Below are positions 5,627 through 13,375 of a DNA stretch of 13,375 bases, in pieces (the stretch's first letter is position 1; each line of letters begins with the position of its first letter). The stretch comes from Prevotella sp. CAG:1185. GTDB lineage: Bacteria > Bacteroidota > Bacteroidia > Bacteroidales > Bacteroidaceae. A program made the translations under genes and the position numbers. The stretch lies in NCBI GenBank assembly GCA_000436695.1, contig HF992643.1, positions 1 to 13,375 of the forward strand, given 5' to 3'. The notes under the pieces were generated by a model that worked only from the letters and a program-made list of their open reading frames with translations, searched no databases and had not been told where the DNA came from.

Positions 5627-7051
5627 CTACATCAGCGGCGAAAATACACGCATCAGCGACTCAAGCAAACGGTGAGGGAACGAAAGGCGGCGCGTGCTCA
5701 TATACTTTTCATAGTCGACACACTGCTTCACGTCTTCCATAAAGACCGACTTGATGCGAAGGGCCATATCACGGTCGTAGATAAAGGCGTTGACTTCAAA
5801 ATTGTTGTCGAAGCTGCGGAAATCTATGTTGGTAGAGCCGCAGGTTGACAGGCTGTCGTCGCTGACAAGCAGCTTTGAATGGTTGAAACCGGGCTTATAC
5901 AGATAAACCTTAACACCGGCATCGACACTCTCCTGAATATAAGAGCGGCTTGCCCACTCGACAAACTTTGCATCAGAATGAAGCGGCACCATCAGTCTTA
6001 CGTCTACTCCGGCAAGCGCGGCTGTGCGCATGGCGAAGAGCACCGGCTCGGTAGGCAGGAAGTAAGGCGTTTCCATATAAACATATTTCTTCGCCTCAAG
6101 CAATATGCGCACATATCCCTGCATCATCTCAGGCCACGGACTGATAGGACTGCTTGTAACTATCTGCATTATGCAGTTGTTGGGTTTTACATCATCGTGA
6201 GCAGGATAATAGCAGCGGTTGCTTATGAGCGTGCGGTCGACAAAATACCAGTCGACAAGAAAGGCACGCTGTATGCCGTAGACGGCGCCGCCCCTTATAC
6301 GCATGTGAGTGTCGCGCCAGGCCTGTCCGTTGCGCCCTTTCACATATCTCAGGGCTATGTTCATGCCGCCGATATAGCCCACCTTGCCGTCAATTACGCA
6401 CAGCTTGCGGTGATTGCGGTAGTTGACCTTGCTGGTAAACGCAGGAAACTTTACGGGCATGAAGGCATGTACATCGATGCCTGCGTTGCGCATACGTTCA
6501 AAAAAGGCATTGGGAACATTCCAACAACCCACGTCGTCATATATGAAACGAACCTCAACCCCCTCTTTAGCCTTGTCGATAAGCGCATCTGAAATAAGAT
6601 AGCCAAGAGGGTCGTCGCATATAATATAAGATTCAAGATGTATGTGATGACGGGCTTTGGCTATGTCGCGCAGCAAGGCGTGAAAGAAACCATAGCCGTC
6701 GGTATATATGTCGGTTTCGTTACTTTTAAACGGCAACGCCCAGTTCTGACTGGTAAACAGCTTTATCAGCACACTGTGTTCATCAGGCAGCACAAGGTTT
6801 TGCTGCTCGGCAAATCCGAGCATAGAGCGCTTGGTCAGCTGGTCCATGCTCTGCTGGCTTATGAGTTTCTCCTTGCGTGTGTTCTGTCCAAAGAAGAAAT
6901 AGAGGATTATACCTATAACAGGAAAGAACACAAGCACGAGTATCCACGCCATTGTCTTAGACGGCTGACGGTTGTCCATCAGCACGGCTATCATCGCTGC
7001 CAATACAAAGAAGGCATAAATCAAGAAGAAAATCCAATGTACATAAATCAT
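5627..7051 (-). CDS. cls: Cardiolipin synthase (phospholipase D family)
   Basis: A 474-residue membrane enzyme that joins two phosphatidylglycerol molecules to give cardiolipin and glycerol at the inner membrane. Two N-terminal membrane segments (about residues 4-25 and 35-54) are followed by two phospholipase D domains. Each has an intact HKD motif: H214, K216, D221 (NHRKLCVIDGKVGYIGGMN) and H391, K393, D398 (NHSKLLVSDDSLSTCGSTN). Length and layout match bacterial ClsA-type enzymes. The ATG at 7051 gives the normal hydrophobic start. It lies 117 bases downstream of dnaG on the same strand; that gap has two short hairpins (7102-7118 and 7139-7158), so linkage to dnaG transcription is uncertain. 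A decayed copy of its 3' end lies about 0.9 kb further downstream. Confidence 0.95.
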   Translation of the reverse strand: MIYVHWIFFLIYAFFVLAAMIAVLMDNRQPSKTMAWILVLVFFPVIGIILYFFFGQNTRKEKLISQQSMDQLTKRSMLGFAEQQNLVLPDEHSVLIKLFTSQNWALPFKSNETDIYTDGYGFFHALLRDIAKARHHIHLESYIICDDPLGYLISDALIDKAKEGVEVRFIYDDVGCWNVPNAFFERMRNAGIDVHAFMPVKFPAFTSKVNYRNHRKLCVIDGKVGYIGGMNIALRYVKGRNGQAWRDTHMRIRGGAVYGIQRAFLVDWYFVDRTLISNRCYYPAHDDVKPNNCIMQIVTSSPISPWPEMMQGYVRILLEAKKYVYMETPYFLPTEPVLFAMRTAALAGVDVRLMVPLHSDAKFVEWASRSYIQESVDAGVKVYLYKPGFNHSKLLVSDDSLSTCGSTNIDFRSFDNNFEVNAFIYDRDMALRIKSVFMEDVKQCVDYEKYMSTRRLSFPHRLLESLMRVFSPLM

Positions 7052-7168
7052 ACAATATGCCCTTTTTAGTTAACTCCTTCTAACTGCGACGGTTATGCCA
7101 AAGGCTGATACGCAGCCTATGACAAACTTAGCATGCACGCTGAAGCATATTGTTCAGCAGCATCCTAA

Positions 7169-9094
7169 TCACACTATTATCTCGCTGCCAAGTTCCTTGG
7201 CTATCGAGTTACGTATAGCCTGCATGTCCTTGTATTCGGACATCAGTTTCATCATTTTTTCAGTATCGCCGGCCGACTGCGTTATCTCACGCTTCAGGTC
7301 TTCCATTTTCTGCTCAACATAATCCATGCGGAAGTCAAGTATAAGATGAACAACCTGATTGCGCAGGGTATCTTCGTCCTTCTTTACCTGCAGACTCTGG
7401 CTGAGCTGAAAATGATCTATCACCATATCTGTCGCCACACGGCTTATCTCAATGTCGGGATGATGGGTGAAATAAGTCTCCGAGTTGAACCCTTCGTCGC
7501 CATTATGCTCAACGGCCTCCAGCAATATGCGGTTATACAGTTCATTGCGGAACTTAAGTCCGTCGGCACCAAGGTCATAACTGATATACTGCGACACGCT
7601 TAGGTCTATCTTTCCGCCGTCCTCGGTCTCCACATCTTTATATAATACATCACCTCCATGGCGCACCACCATCTGGGCGAGCATATATTCGACCTTCGAC
7701 TCCACGTCGGGCTTCTCCTCTATGCTCACGGGTACCGGTTCGGCAGCGGCTCTTGCCTCCTCGCGCTTTGCTTCCTTGCGCTGTTCCTCTATCTCGCCCT
7801 GAATAAACTTGTTGACGGTATTAACGAGCGTAGCTTCGTTGATGCCGAGACGATGCGAACATTCGCTCATATATGTGGCGCGCGTTATCTGGTCCTGTAT
7901 TACCGACACACTCTTAATGATGCTGCTTATTGCCTGCGAGCGCTTTATCGGGTCGGTTACGCCTTTAAGCAGAAGATTTGTCTTAAACTCGATGAAGTCG
8001 GTCTGATGACTCTCTATATAATCGCGAAACTCCTGAGCCGTATGTTTTCTTGCAAAGCTGTCAGGATCGTCGCCGTCAGGAAGCAACAGCACCTTAACGT
8101 TCATTCCTTCTGCCAACAACATGTCAATGCCTCGTATAGACGCATGAATGCCTGCGGAGTCGCCGTCGTAAAGCACGGTGATGTTAGTCGTAAAACGGCG
8201 TATAAGCCTTATCTGTCCCGTGGTGAGCGACGTGCCCGATGATGCAACAACGTTCTCGACACCGCTCTGATGCATTGAGGTAACGTCGATGTATCCCTCA
8301 ACAAGATAGCAGCGGTCGTTGCGCGTTATGGCCTGCTTGGCCTGATATATGCCGTAAAGCTCGTTACTCTTGTGATATATCATCGACTCAGGCGAATTGA
8401 CATACTTTGCTACATTCTTGTCATTGGTAAGTATACGCCCTCCGAACGCCACCACACGCCCGGTTATCGTATGCACCGGAAATATCACACGGCCTGCATA
8501 TCTGTCCTGCAGCTGCCCGTTCTCCCTGCGATAGCACAGTCCGGTGTCTATCAAGAATTTCTCCTTGAAGCCTTTTGCTATGGCAGCATTGGCCAAAGCG
8601 TCGCGCTGGGGCAAGGCGTAACCGAGCTGAAACTTGTGGATAGTGTCGTCGCGAAATCCGCGCGAGCGGAAATACTGCATGCCTATGGCCTGTCCGTCCC
8701 TTGTGTTCATCAGGTTATCCTGAAAATATTTCATAGCCCATTCGTTCACAATGAACAGACTCTCACGCTCACTTGCCTCACGTTTCTCGTCGTCCGACAG
8801 TTCACGCTCCTGTATCTCTATGTGATATTTCTTGGCAAGCCACCTCAGTGCCTCGGGATATGTCATCTGCTCATGCTCCATGATGAAGCCTACGGCATTG
8901 CCGCCCTTGCCACACGAAAAGCAGTGGCAGTAGCCTTTAGCAGGCGACACAACGAACGAAGGTGTCTTCTCGTTGTGAAAAGGGCACAGTCCTTTATAGT
9001 TTACGCCAGCCTTGCGGAGCGAAACAAACTCTGACACCACGTCAACAATGTTGGCGGCATCCATTATCTTGTCTATAGTTGCCTTGTCTATCAT
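7169..9094 (-). CDS. dnaG: DNA primase DnaG
   Basis: A 641-residue primase that makes RNA primers for replication at the fork and works with the replicative helicase DnaB. The N-terminal CHC2 zinc finger is complete (C37, H40, C58, C61 in GLCPFH...CFSC). The RNA polymerase core includes ENGQLQDRYAGRVIFPV (191-207). The TOPRIM domain has E266 in LVEGYID, the DGDSAG motif (310-315) and GDDPDS (341-346), which hold catalytic metals. The C-terminal part, from about 450, is the variable DnaB-interacting region with a charged linker. Length is normal for Bacteroidota. The ATG at 9094 gives the standard start MIDKATIDKIMDAANIVDVV. A promoter candidate lies about 75 bases upstream. Confidence 0.97.
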   Translation of the reverse strand: MIDKATIDKIMDAANIVDVVSEFVSLRKAGVNYKGLCPFHNEKTPSFVVSPAKGYCHCFSCGKGGNAVGFIMEHEQMTYPEALRWLAKKYHIEIQERELSDDEKREASERESLFIVNEWAMKYFQDNLMNTRDGQAIGMQYFRSRGFRDDTIHKFQLGYALPQRDALANAAIAKGFKEKFLIDTGLCYRRENGQLQDRYAGRVIFPVHTITGRVVAFGGRILTNDKNVAKYVNSPESMIYHKSNELYGIYQAKQAITRNDRCYLVEGYIDVTSMHQSGVENVVASSGTSLTTGQIRLIRRFTTNITVLYDGDSAGIHASIRGIDMLLAEGMNVKVLLLPDGDDPDSFARKHTAQEFRDYIESHQTDFIEFKTNLLLKGVTDPIKRSQAISSIIKSVSVIQDQITRATYMSECSHRLGINEATLVNTVNKFIQGEIEEQRKEAKREEARAAAEPVPVSIEEKPDVESKVEYMLAQMVVRHGGDVLYKDVETEDGGKIDLSVSQYISYDLGADGLKFRNELYNRILLEAVEHNGDEGFNSETYFTHHPDIEISRVATDMVIDHFQLSQSLQVKKDEDTLRNQVVHLILDFRMDYVEQKMEDLKREITQSAGDTEKMMKLMSEYKDMQAIRNSIAKELGSEIIV

Positions 9095-9166
9095 AATGAG
9101 TTGCTACGGCCTGACCATGTCTTACCTGCCACATTATAACGGGGCAAGACTGCGGCCGAACTAATG

Positions 9167-9198
9167 CAAAATTAAATATAAATAGTGAGATAAACAAG
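9167..9198 (-). promoter_or_regulatory. Candidate dnaG promoter
   Basis: On the minus strand, CTTG (9198-9195, one base off TTTG) is followed after 20 bases by TAATTTTG (9174-9167), an exact Bacteroidota -7 box. The leader to the dnaG ATG would be about 65 bases. Confidence 0.5.
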
Positions 9199-9471
9199 AT
9201 GGCCGCCCGTTTTTTGCATAACCTGCACATTTATTTGACTTTTCATACCACGGCATTTTATTTCTTAATATAGCAGTAGGAAAACATAATTTAAAATCAA
9301 TATATAAGTAAAACACGGCTTAAAATCACAATAACAAGCCGAATCTGATGACAACATGATATATTCAGACATTCAAAACAGTAAAAATTCATAAAACGGC
9401 ATAACTCCGAAGGCATGAATTTGCAAAAAAAACGGAATTATGCGAAACATTAGTTATTTAATGGCCTTTAT

Positions 9472-9504
9472 TTTACTTATTCATCGATATTTTAAGTAAA
9501 TTTG
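9472..9504 (+). promoter_or_regulatory. Candidate promoter for the META lipoprotein
   Basis: TAAATTTG at 9497-9504 is an exact -7 box and continues into GCACCC, common after Bacteroidota promoters. TTTA at 9472-9475, 21 bases upstream, is a weak -33 box. The leader would be about 110 bases; AAGG-rich sequence precedes the ATG at 9623. Confidence 0.5.
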
Positions 9505-9622
9505 CACCCGAAATGGTCAAAAAGGCCACAAAAATCAGATAAGGCGACCTCTATGAAATGTGAAAGAAACGGAAGCCTGACACTGAGAAACAACATTTTT
9601 ATAAACTAAAAAGGTAAAAGGA

Positions 9623-10063
9623 ATGAAAAAAGTATTTGTAGCATTGTGCATGACAGGACTGGTTGCAGCCGTAACATCATGCAAGACATCTAACAACGCA
9701 GCAACATCAACATCAGAACTTAACGGAGAATGGAAAATAACCGAAGTAAACGGTCAAAACATAACAAAGACTAAAAACCCAAATGAGGCTTTTATCGGTT
9801 TCGATGTAGCAAAGAAGAGCATGTACGGAAGCACAAGCTGCAACCGTTTCTTCGGTGAGCTTAACGCAGACGCCAACAAGGGCACAATATCTTTCGGCAA
9901 TGTAGGCATCACACGTATGATGTGCGAAGACATAAAGACAGAAGAGCAGGTGCTCAAGGCTGTAAACGAAACAAAGTCATACGAGCTGAAAGGCGGAAAG
10001 AAACTTACTCTGAAATCTGCCGACGGAAAAGTGCTGATGACTCTGCAGAAGCGCAGCAAATAA
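9623..10063 (+). CDS. META-domain (HslJ-like) lipoprotein
   Basis: A 146-residue lipoprotein. A signal sequence (MKKVFVALCMTGLVAA) ends in the lipobox VTSC with the lipidated cysteine at position 20. The mature part is one META domain: LNGEWKITEVNG (33-44), AFIGFDVAKKSMYGSTSCNRFFG (56-78), GNVGITRMMCED (92-103), and the closing strands KKLTLKSADGKVLMTLQK. The SCNRFFG and TRMMC cysteines are those usual in the family, which includes E. coli HslJ, linked to heat shock and novobiocin resistance. It is expected at the outer membrane or periplasm; a precise role is not known. It stands alone, with its own promoter candidate and a strong terminator downstream. Confidence 0.92.
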   Translation: MKKVFVALCMTGLVAAVTSCKTSNNAATSTSELNGEWKITEVNGQNITKTKNPNEAFIGFDVAKKSMYGSTSCNRFFGELNADANKGTISFGNVGITRMMCEDIKTEEQVLKAVNETKSYELKGGKKLTLKSADGKVLMTLQKRSK

Positions 10064-10093
10064 CAGGCATAAACCTATAAGAGCATTATTATG

Positions 10094-10168
10094 AAGGTGC
10101 TGAAGAAGAAAGCCGACATGGCGCGACAATAATGTCAAACTGCCTGAAACACAGGCCGAAAGCACCTT
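10094..10168 (+). ncRNA. Possible structured 3' UTR with three-way-junction layout
   Basis: AAGGTGCT (10094-10101) is complementary to AGCACCTT (10161-10168), and the enclosed sequence can form two further hairpins: GACAT (10115-10119) with ATGTC (10132-10136), and GCCTG (10142-10146) with CAGGC (10152-10156). It lies between the lipoprotein stop and a strong terminator, so it would be the end of that transcript. No known RNA family is recognised; short stems may be chance. Confidence 0.25.
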
Positions 10169-10183
10169 TAACTACCTAAATAC

Positions 10184-10211
10184 ACGGGCGAAAACATACG
10201 TTTTTGCCCGT
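10184..10211 (+). terminator. Strong intrinsic terminator after the META lipoprotein gene
   Basis: A 12-bp stem (ACGGGCGAAAAC with CGTTTTTGCCCGT minus its innermost unpaired base, one G-T pair) around a 4-base loop is followed by TTTTC and TTT. It ends the lipoprotein transcript about 120 bases past its stop. The A-run of the stem also allows function on the other strand. Confidence 0.85.
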
Positions 10212-10216
10212 TTTTC

Positions 10217-10247
10217 TTTGTCAAAAAGCAAAAATAGTGTATTTTTG
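10217..10247 (+). promoter_or_regulatory. Promoter of the etfB-etfA-acyl-CoA dehydrogenase operon
   Basis: TTTG (10217-10220), a 19-base spacer and TATTTTTG (10240-10247) match the Bacteroidota consensus exactly. The -33 box lies in the T-tract of the preceding terminator. The leader to the etfB ATG at 10280 would be about 25-30 bases. Confidence 0.7.
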
Positions 10248-10279
10248 CAATCTAAGAATTTACATTATAAACTTAATCT

Positions 10280-11149
10280 ATGAATTTGAAAATCATCGTA
10301 CTTGCAAAACAAGTACCCGACACAAGGAATGTGGGTAAAGATGCGATGACAGCCGAAGGCACTGTTAACCGCGCCGCGCTGCCGGCAATCTTCAACCCTG
10401 AAGACCTTAATGCCCTTGAACAGGCACTCAGACTGAAAGAACAGAATCCGGGCTCAACCGTTGGAATCCTCACCATGGGACCTCCGCGCGCAGCCGAAAT
10501 AATCCGTCAGGGACTCTATCGCGGAGCCGACACAGGATGGTTGCTTACCGACCGTCTGTTTGCCGGAGCCGATACCCTGGCTACTTCTTACGCGCTGGCA
10601 ACTGCCATTAAAAAGATTGGCGGAGCCGACATCATCATCGGCGGACGCCAGGCTATCGATGGCGATACCGCACAGGTTGGACCTCAGGTTGCTCAGAAAC
10701 TGGGTTTGGCTCAGGTTACATACGCAGAGGAAATACTGAAGTGCGAAGACGGCAAACTGACAATACGCCGCCATATCGACGGAGGTGTTGAGACTGTCGA
10801 GACTCCTATGCCAGTGCTCATCACCGTCAACGGAAGCGCAGCTCCCTGCCGCCCGTGCAACGCAAAACTCGTTATGAAATACAAACACGCCACCGTTCCG
10901 CTCGAGCGCACACCTGACATGCCGTATGCCGAGCTTTACGAGACGCGTCCTTATCTTACTCTCAACCAATGGTCTGTGGCCGACGTTGACGGCGACCCGC
11001 AGCAGTGCGGACTGGCCGGCTCGCCTACCAAGGTGAAAGCTGTCAAGAACATTGTGTTCCAGGCTAAAGAATGCAAGACGCTGACTTCTGAAGACAGCCA
11101 GATTGAAGGCCTTATTAAAGAACTGTTGGACGAAAAGATAATCGGATAA
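10280..11149 (+). CDS. etfB: Electron transfer flavoprotein beta subunit
   Basis: A 289-residue EtfB/FixA protein, the partner of EtfA in the cytoplasmic heterodimer that carries electrons to or from acyl-CoA dehydrogenases. Recognised by the start LKIIVLAKQVPDT (3-15), IFNPEDLNALEQALRLKE (37-54), VGILTMGPPRAAEIIRQGLYRGAD (61-84), GADTLATSYALA (96-107) and GRQAIDGDTAQVGPQ (122-136). The GADTLATS segment follows the electron-bifurcating type (Acidaminococcus and clostridial EtfB) rather than the mitochondrial type, as far as I recall both sequences. Length is slightly greater than the usual 255-265. It is the first gene of the operon, with its own promoter, and 128 bases separate it from etfA. 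Confidence 0.95.
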   Translation: MNLKIIVLAKQVPDTRNVGKDAMTAEGTVNRAALPAIFNPEDLNALEQALRLKEQNPGSTVGILTMGPPRAAEIIRQGLYRGADTGWLLTDRLFAGADTLATSYALATAIKKIGGADIIIGGRQAIDGDTAQVGPQVAQKLGLAQVTYAEEILKCEDGKLTIRRHIDGGVETVETPMPVLITVNGSAAPCRPCNAKLVMKYKHATVPLERTPDMPYAELYETRPYLTLNQWSVADVDGDPQQCGLAGSPTKVKAVKNIVFQAKECKTLTSEDSQIEGLIKELLDEKIIG

Positions 11150-11163
11150 AAAGAATTAACGGA

Positions 11164-11182
11164 GCCGGCATCCGCCGCCGGC
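11164..11182. repeat. Small GC-rich hairpin in the etfB-etfA spacer
   Basis: GCCGGC occurs twice (11164-11169 and 11177-11182) and, being self-complementary, forms a 6-bp stem with a 7-base loop. No T-run follows, so it is not a full terminator; it may act as an mRNA stabiliser or partial attenuator between two co-expressed genes. Confidence 0.35.
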
Positions 11183-11277
11183 ATTACAGAGCCTCAACGG
11201 CTGCTGACATTGCGATAACGGCGCTAGCGGAATGACGCAAGCTCCTGATTTTCTTTCAAAATTAAAGCAAGTAAATT

Positions 11278-12300
11278 ATGAATAACGTTTTTGTTTATTG
11301 CGAAATAGAGGGTACTGCCGTTGCCGAAGTATCTCAAGAATTACTCACCAAAGGACGCAAGCTGGCCAATCAGCTCGGTGTTGACCTCAACGCCGTTGTG
11401 GCCGGTACAGGCATCAAGGGCAAAGTGGAAAGCCAGATACTGCCCTACGGCGTCGACAAGCTGTTCGTATTCGATGCTGAAGGACTGTTCCCCTACACAT
11501 CAGCACCGCATACATCTATCCTGGTAAATCTGTTTAAGGAAGAGAAACCGCAGATTTGCCTCATGGGAGCAACCGTTATAGGCCGCGACCTCGGTCCGCG
11601 CGTATCGTCATCTCTTACAAGCGGACTCACCGCAGACTGCACACAGCTCGAGATTGGCGACTACGACGACAAGAAATCGGGCAAGCACTATGACAACCTG
11701 CTCTATCAGATCCGCCCTGCTTTCGGCGGAAACATCGTTGCCACCATCGTAAACCCTGACCACCGTCCACAGATGGCTACAGTGCGCGAGGGTGTTATGA
11801 AGCGCGAGATTCTCGACGAGAACTACAAAGGCGAAGTTGTTTATGCCGACGTCGCAAAGTATGTTCCCACAACCGACTATATCGTTAAGGTTATCGACCG
11901 CCATGTTGAGAAGGCAAAGAACAACCTCAAGGGCGCGCCTATCGTTGTTGCCGGAGGCTACGGCGTAGGAAGCAAAGAAGGCTTCGACATGCTTTTCAAG
12001 CTGGCAAAAGAGCTTCACGGAGAGGTTGGAGCAAGCCGCGCCGCTGTTGACGCAGGCTTTGTTGACCACGACAGACAGATCGGACAGACCGGTGTAACCG
12101 TTCATCCTAAAGTCTACATCGCCTGCGGTATCTCAGGACAGATACAGCACATTGCAGGTATGCAGGACTCAGGTATCATCATTTCGGTTAACAACGATCC
12201 CGACGCTCCTATCAACAAGATTGCCGACTACGTGATTGTAGGCAACGTTGAAGACGTGGTTCCGAAACTCATCAAGTACTACAAGCAAAACAGCAAATAA
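11278..12300 (+). CDS. etfA: Electron transfer flavoprotein alpha subunit
   Basis: A 340-residue EtfA/FixB protein. The N-terminal domain (MNNVFVYCEIEG..., about 1-190) has the usual ETF fold. The C-terminal FAD-binding domain contains VVAGGYGVGSKEGF (223-236), VGASRAAVDAGF (250-261), RQIGQTG (266-272), YIACGISGQIQH (280-291) and NNDPDAPI (305-312), all in the standard order. Together with EtfB it holds flavin and passes electrons between an acyl-CoA dehydrogenase and another redox partner. It lies between etfB and the dehydrogenase gene, with spacers of 128 and 157 bases. Length is normal and no key motif is missing. Expressed probably from the etfB promoter, as no consensus promoter was seen in the spacer. 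Confidence 0.97.
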   Translation: MNNVFVYCEIEGTAVAEVSQELLTKGRKLANQLGVDLNAVVAGTGIKGKVESQILPYGVDKLFVFDAEGLFPYTSAPHTSILVNLFKEEKPQICLMGATVIGRDLGPRVSSSLTSGLTADCTQLEIGDYDDKKSGKHYDNLLYQIRPAFGGNIVATIVNPDHRPQMATVREGVMKREILDENYKGEVVYADVAKYVPTTDYIVKVIDRHVEKAKNNLKGAPIVVAGGYGVGSKEGFDMLFKLAKELHGEVGASRAAVDAGFVDHDRQIGQTGVTVHPKVYIACGISGQIQHIAGMQDSGIIISVNNDPDAPINKIADYVIVGNVEDVVPKLIKYYKQNSK

Positions 12301-12457
12301 TCATATAAACCGGGAGCCGTGACTTATTGCCGATTGCCTGTATGACCTGTATCAAAGGTCTGACAGCATAAGCATAAACAGCCACAAGCAGCCGAAGCCG
12401 CATCACGGCCAAAGCAGCCACACCACTCCCATTTATCCCATAAAAAGAATAACAACA

Positions 12458-13375
12458 ATGGCAAACTATTATACAGACCATCCTGAGTTTGAGTTTCACC
12501 TCAACCATCCTTCAATGAAAAGGATTGTCGAACTGAAGGAGCGCAACTTCGCCGACAAGGATGAATATGCAGACGCACCTGTTGACTATCAGGACGCTTT
12601 GGAGAACTATAAAAAAGTGCTTGAGATTACAGGCGACATTGCTGCTAACGTGCTCGAGCCTAACAGTGAGGAAGTTGACCAGGAAGGTCCGCACCTCGTT
12701 GACGGTCGCATGCACTATGCATCAAAAACTTACGAGAACCTTGACGTTACACGCAAGGCAGGACTTTGGGGTTTGTCTATGCCTCGCCGTTACGGCGGCC
12801 TCAACATGCCGGTAACTCCTTATTCAATGGCTTCAGAGATTGTTGCCGCAGCCGACGCTGGTTTCCAGAATATATGGAGCCTTCAGGACTGTATCGAGAC
12901 TCTCTATGAGTTCGGAAGCGAGGAGCAGCGCCAGAAATATATTCCGCGCGTTTGCGCAGGCGAGACAATGAGTATGGACCTCACCGAGCCTGACGCAGGT
13001 TCTGACCTGCAGCGCGTTATGCTCAAGGCTACATACAGCGAGGAAGAGGGCTGCTGGCTGCTTAACGGTGTTAAGCGCTTCATCACCAACGGTGACTCTG
13101 ACATCCACCTCGTTCTGGCAAGAAGCGAAGCCGGCACACACGACGGCCGCGGACTGTCAATGTTTATCTATGACAAGCGTCAGGGCGGCGTAACAGTGCG
13201 CCACATAGAGAACAAGCTGGGTATACACGGATCACCTACCTGCGAGCTTGTTTATAAGAACGCCAAGGCTGAACTTTGCGGAAACACACGTCTGGGACTT
13301 ATCAAATATGTAATGGCACTTATGAACGGCGCACGTCTAGGCATCGCCGCACAGAGCGTTGGCGTAAGCCAGGCC
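12458..13375 (+). CDS. Acyl-CoA dehydrogenase, N-terminal 306 residues (3' end outside window)
   Basis: A FAD-dependent flavoenzyme that introduces or reduces a double bond at the alpha-beta position of an acyl-CoA, exchanging electrons with ETF. The start MANYYTDHPEFEFHLNHP lacks a signal peptide. Residues LWGLSMPRRYGGLNMP (about 101-116) and the flavin-region signature MDLTEPDAGSD (173-183) are typical of the family, followed by WLLNGVKRFITNGD (about 203-216) and LGIHGSPTCEL (about 253-263). The window ends in the FAD-binding helical domain, so the catalytic glutamate is not seen. The extended N-terminus suggests the long form (over 550 residues) rather than the 380-residue short-chain type. 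Its placement after etfBA suggests a dedicated redox partner; the substrate cannot be told from sequence. Confidence 0.93.
   Translation, partial: MANYYTDHPEFEFHLNHPSMKRIVELKERNFADKDEYADAPVDYQDALENYKKVLEITGDIAANVLEPNSEEVDQEGPHLVDGRMHYASKTYENLDVTRKAGLWGLSMPRRYGGLNMPVTPYSMASEIVAAADAGFQNIWSLQDCIETLYEFGSEEQRQKYIPRVCAGETMSMDLTEPDAGSDLQRVMLKATYSEEEGCWLLNGVKRFITNGDSDIHLVLARSEAGTHDGRGLSMFIYDKRQGGVTVRHIENKLGIHGSPTCELVYKNAKAELCGNTRLGLIKYVMALMNGARLGIAAQSVGVSQA

Larger units (their letters stand above)
9095..9622. other. 528-bp AT-rich divergent intergenic region
   Basis: It separates dnaG (minus) from the META lipoprotein (plus). It holds the two opposing promoter candidates (9167-9198 and 9472-9504) and, between them, about 270 bases of AT-rich sequence without recognisable genes, repeats or RNA motifs. 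A possible 18-codon open frame at 9553-9609 lies in the lipoprotein leader but has no support. Confidence 0.6.

Noticed and set aside
5879..6592. 237-codon open frame antisense to cls
   Set aside because: Shadow frame; the opposite strand encodes both HKD motifs in frame.
9553..9609. 18-codon frame in the lipoprotein leader as a leader peptide
   Set aside because: No codon bias, terminator/antiterminator pair or ribosome site supports it.
10093..10134. 13-codon frame beginning MKVLKKKAD after the lipoprotein gene
   Set aside because: Too short and within a sequence better explained by RNA structure.

Overview
The window looks like a chromosomal segment from a Bacteroidales bacterium, probably of the Prevotella group. 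The main reasons are: several promoter-like sites of the Bacteroidota type (TTTG, about 20 bases, TAnnTTTG); leaders without strong Shine-Dalgarno sites; heavy use of ATA for isoleucine; a DUF3822 gene, a family I know from Bacteroidota; and an etfB-etfA-acyl-CoA dehydrogenase set. No rRNA, tRNA, CRISPR array or transposase gene was recognised.

Layout. Bases 1-430 (minus) hold the N-terminal part of a RecD/Pif1-like superfamily 1 helicase. Back-to-back promoter candidates at 449-512 separate it from a plus-strand group: a small membrane-anchored, pseudopilin-like protein (603-1082), an overlapping DUF3822 protein with an expected actin-like ATPase fold (1057-1878), and the 16S rRNA methyltransferase rsmD (2037-2585). 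A perfect 11-bp hairpin at 2743-2773 closes this side.

Bases 2780 to about 5626 look like an accessory island on the minus strand. It holds a two-gene cassette: a macro-domain-like protein with a YopX-like segment (3370-4500), then a small PD-(D/E)XK-type nuclease candidate (2780-3358). Behind it lie about 1.1 kb without intact genes. That stretch contains a decayed fragment of the 3' end of the neighbouring cardiolipin synthase gene (4721-4824) and a 219-bp element with perfect 23-bp terminal inverted repeats and nested internal palindromes (5137-5355).

Core genes resume with cardiolipin synthase (5627-7051) and DNA primase dnaG (7169-9094), both minus. A 528-bp AT-rich divergent spacer (9095-9622) carries promoter candidates for dnaG and for a META-domain lipoprotein (9623-10063). 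A strong intrinsic terminator (10184-10211) then runs directly into the promoter of an electron-transfer operon: etfB (10280-11149), etfA (11278-12300) and an acyl-CoA dehydrogenase (12458 to beyond the window end). In the last group the dehydrogenase and the ETF flavoprotein exchange electrons; EtfB has a signature like that of electron-bifurcating ETFs.

The best candidates for something undescribed are the macro-like/nuclease cassette, the palindromic 219-bp element, and the cls relic that brackets it. Functional statements about these are inference.
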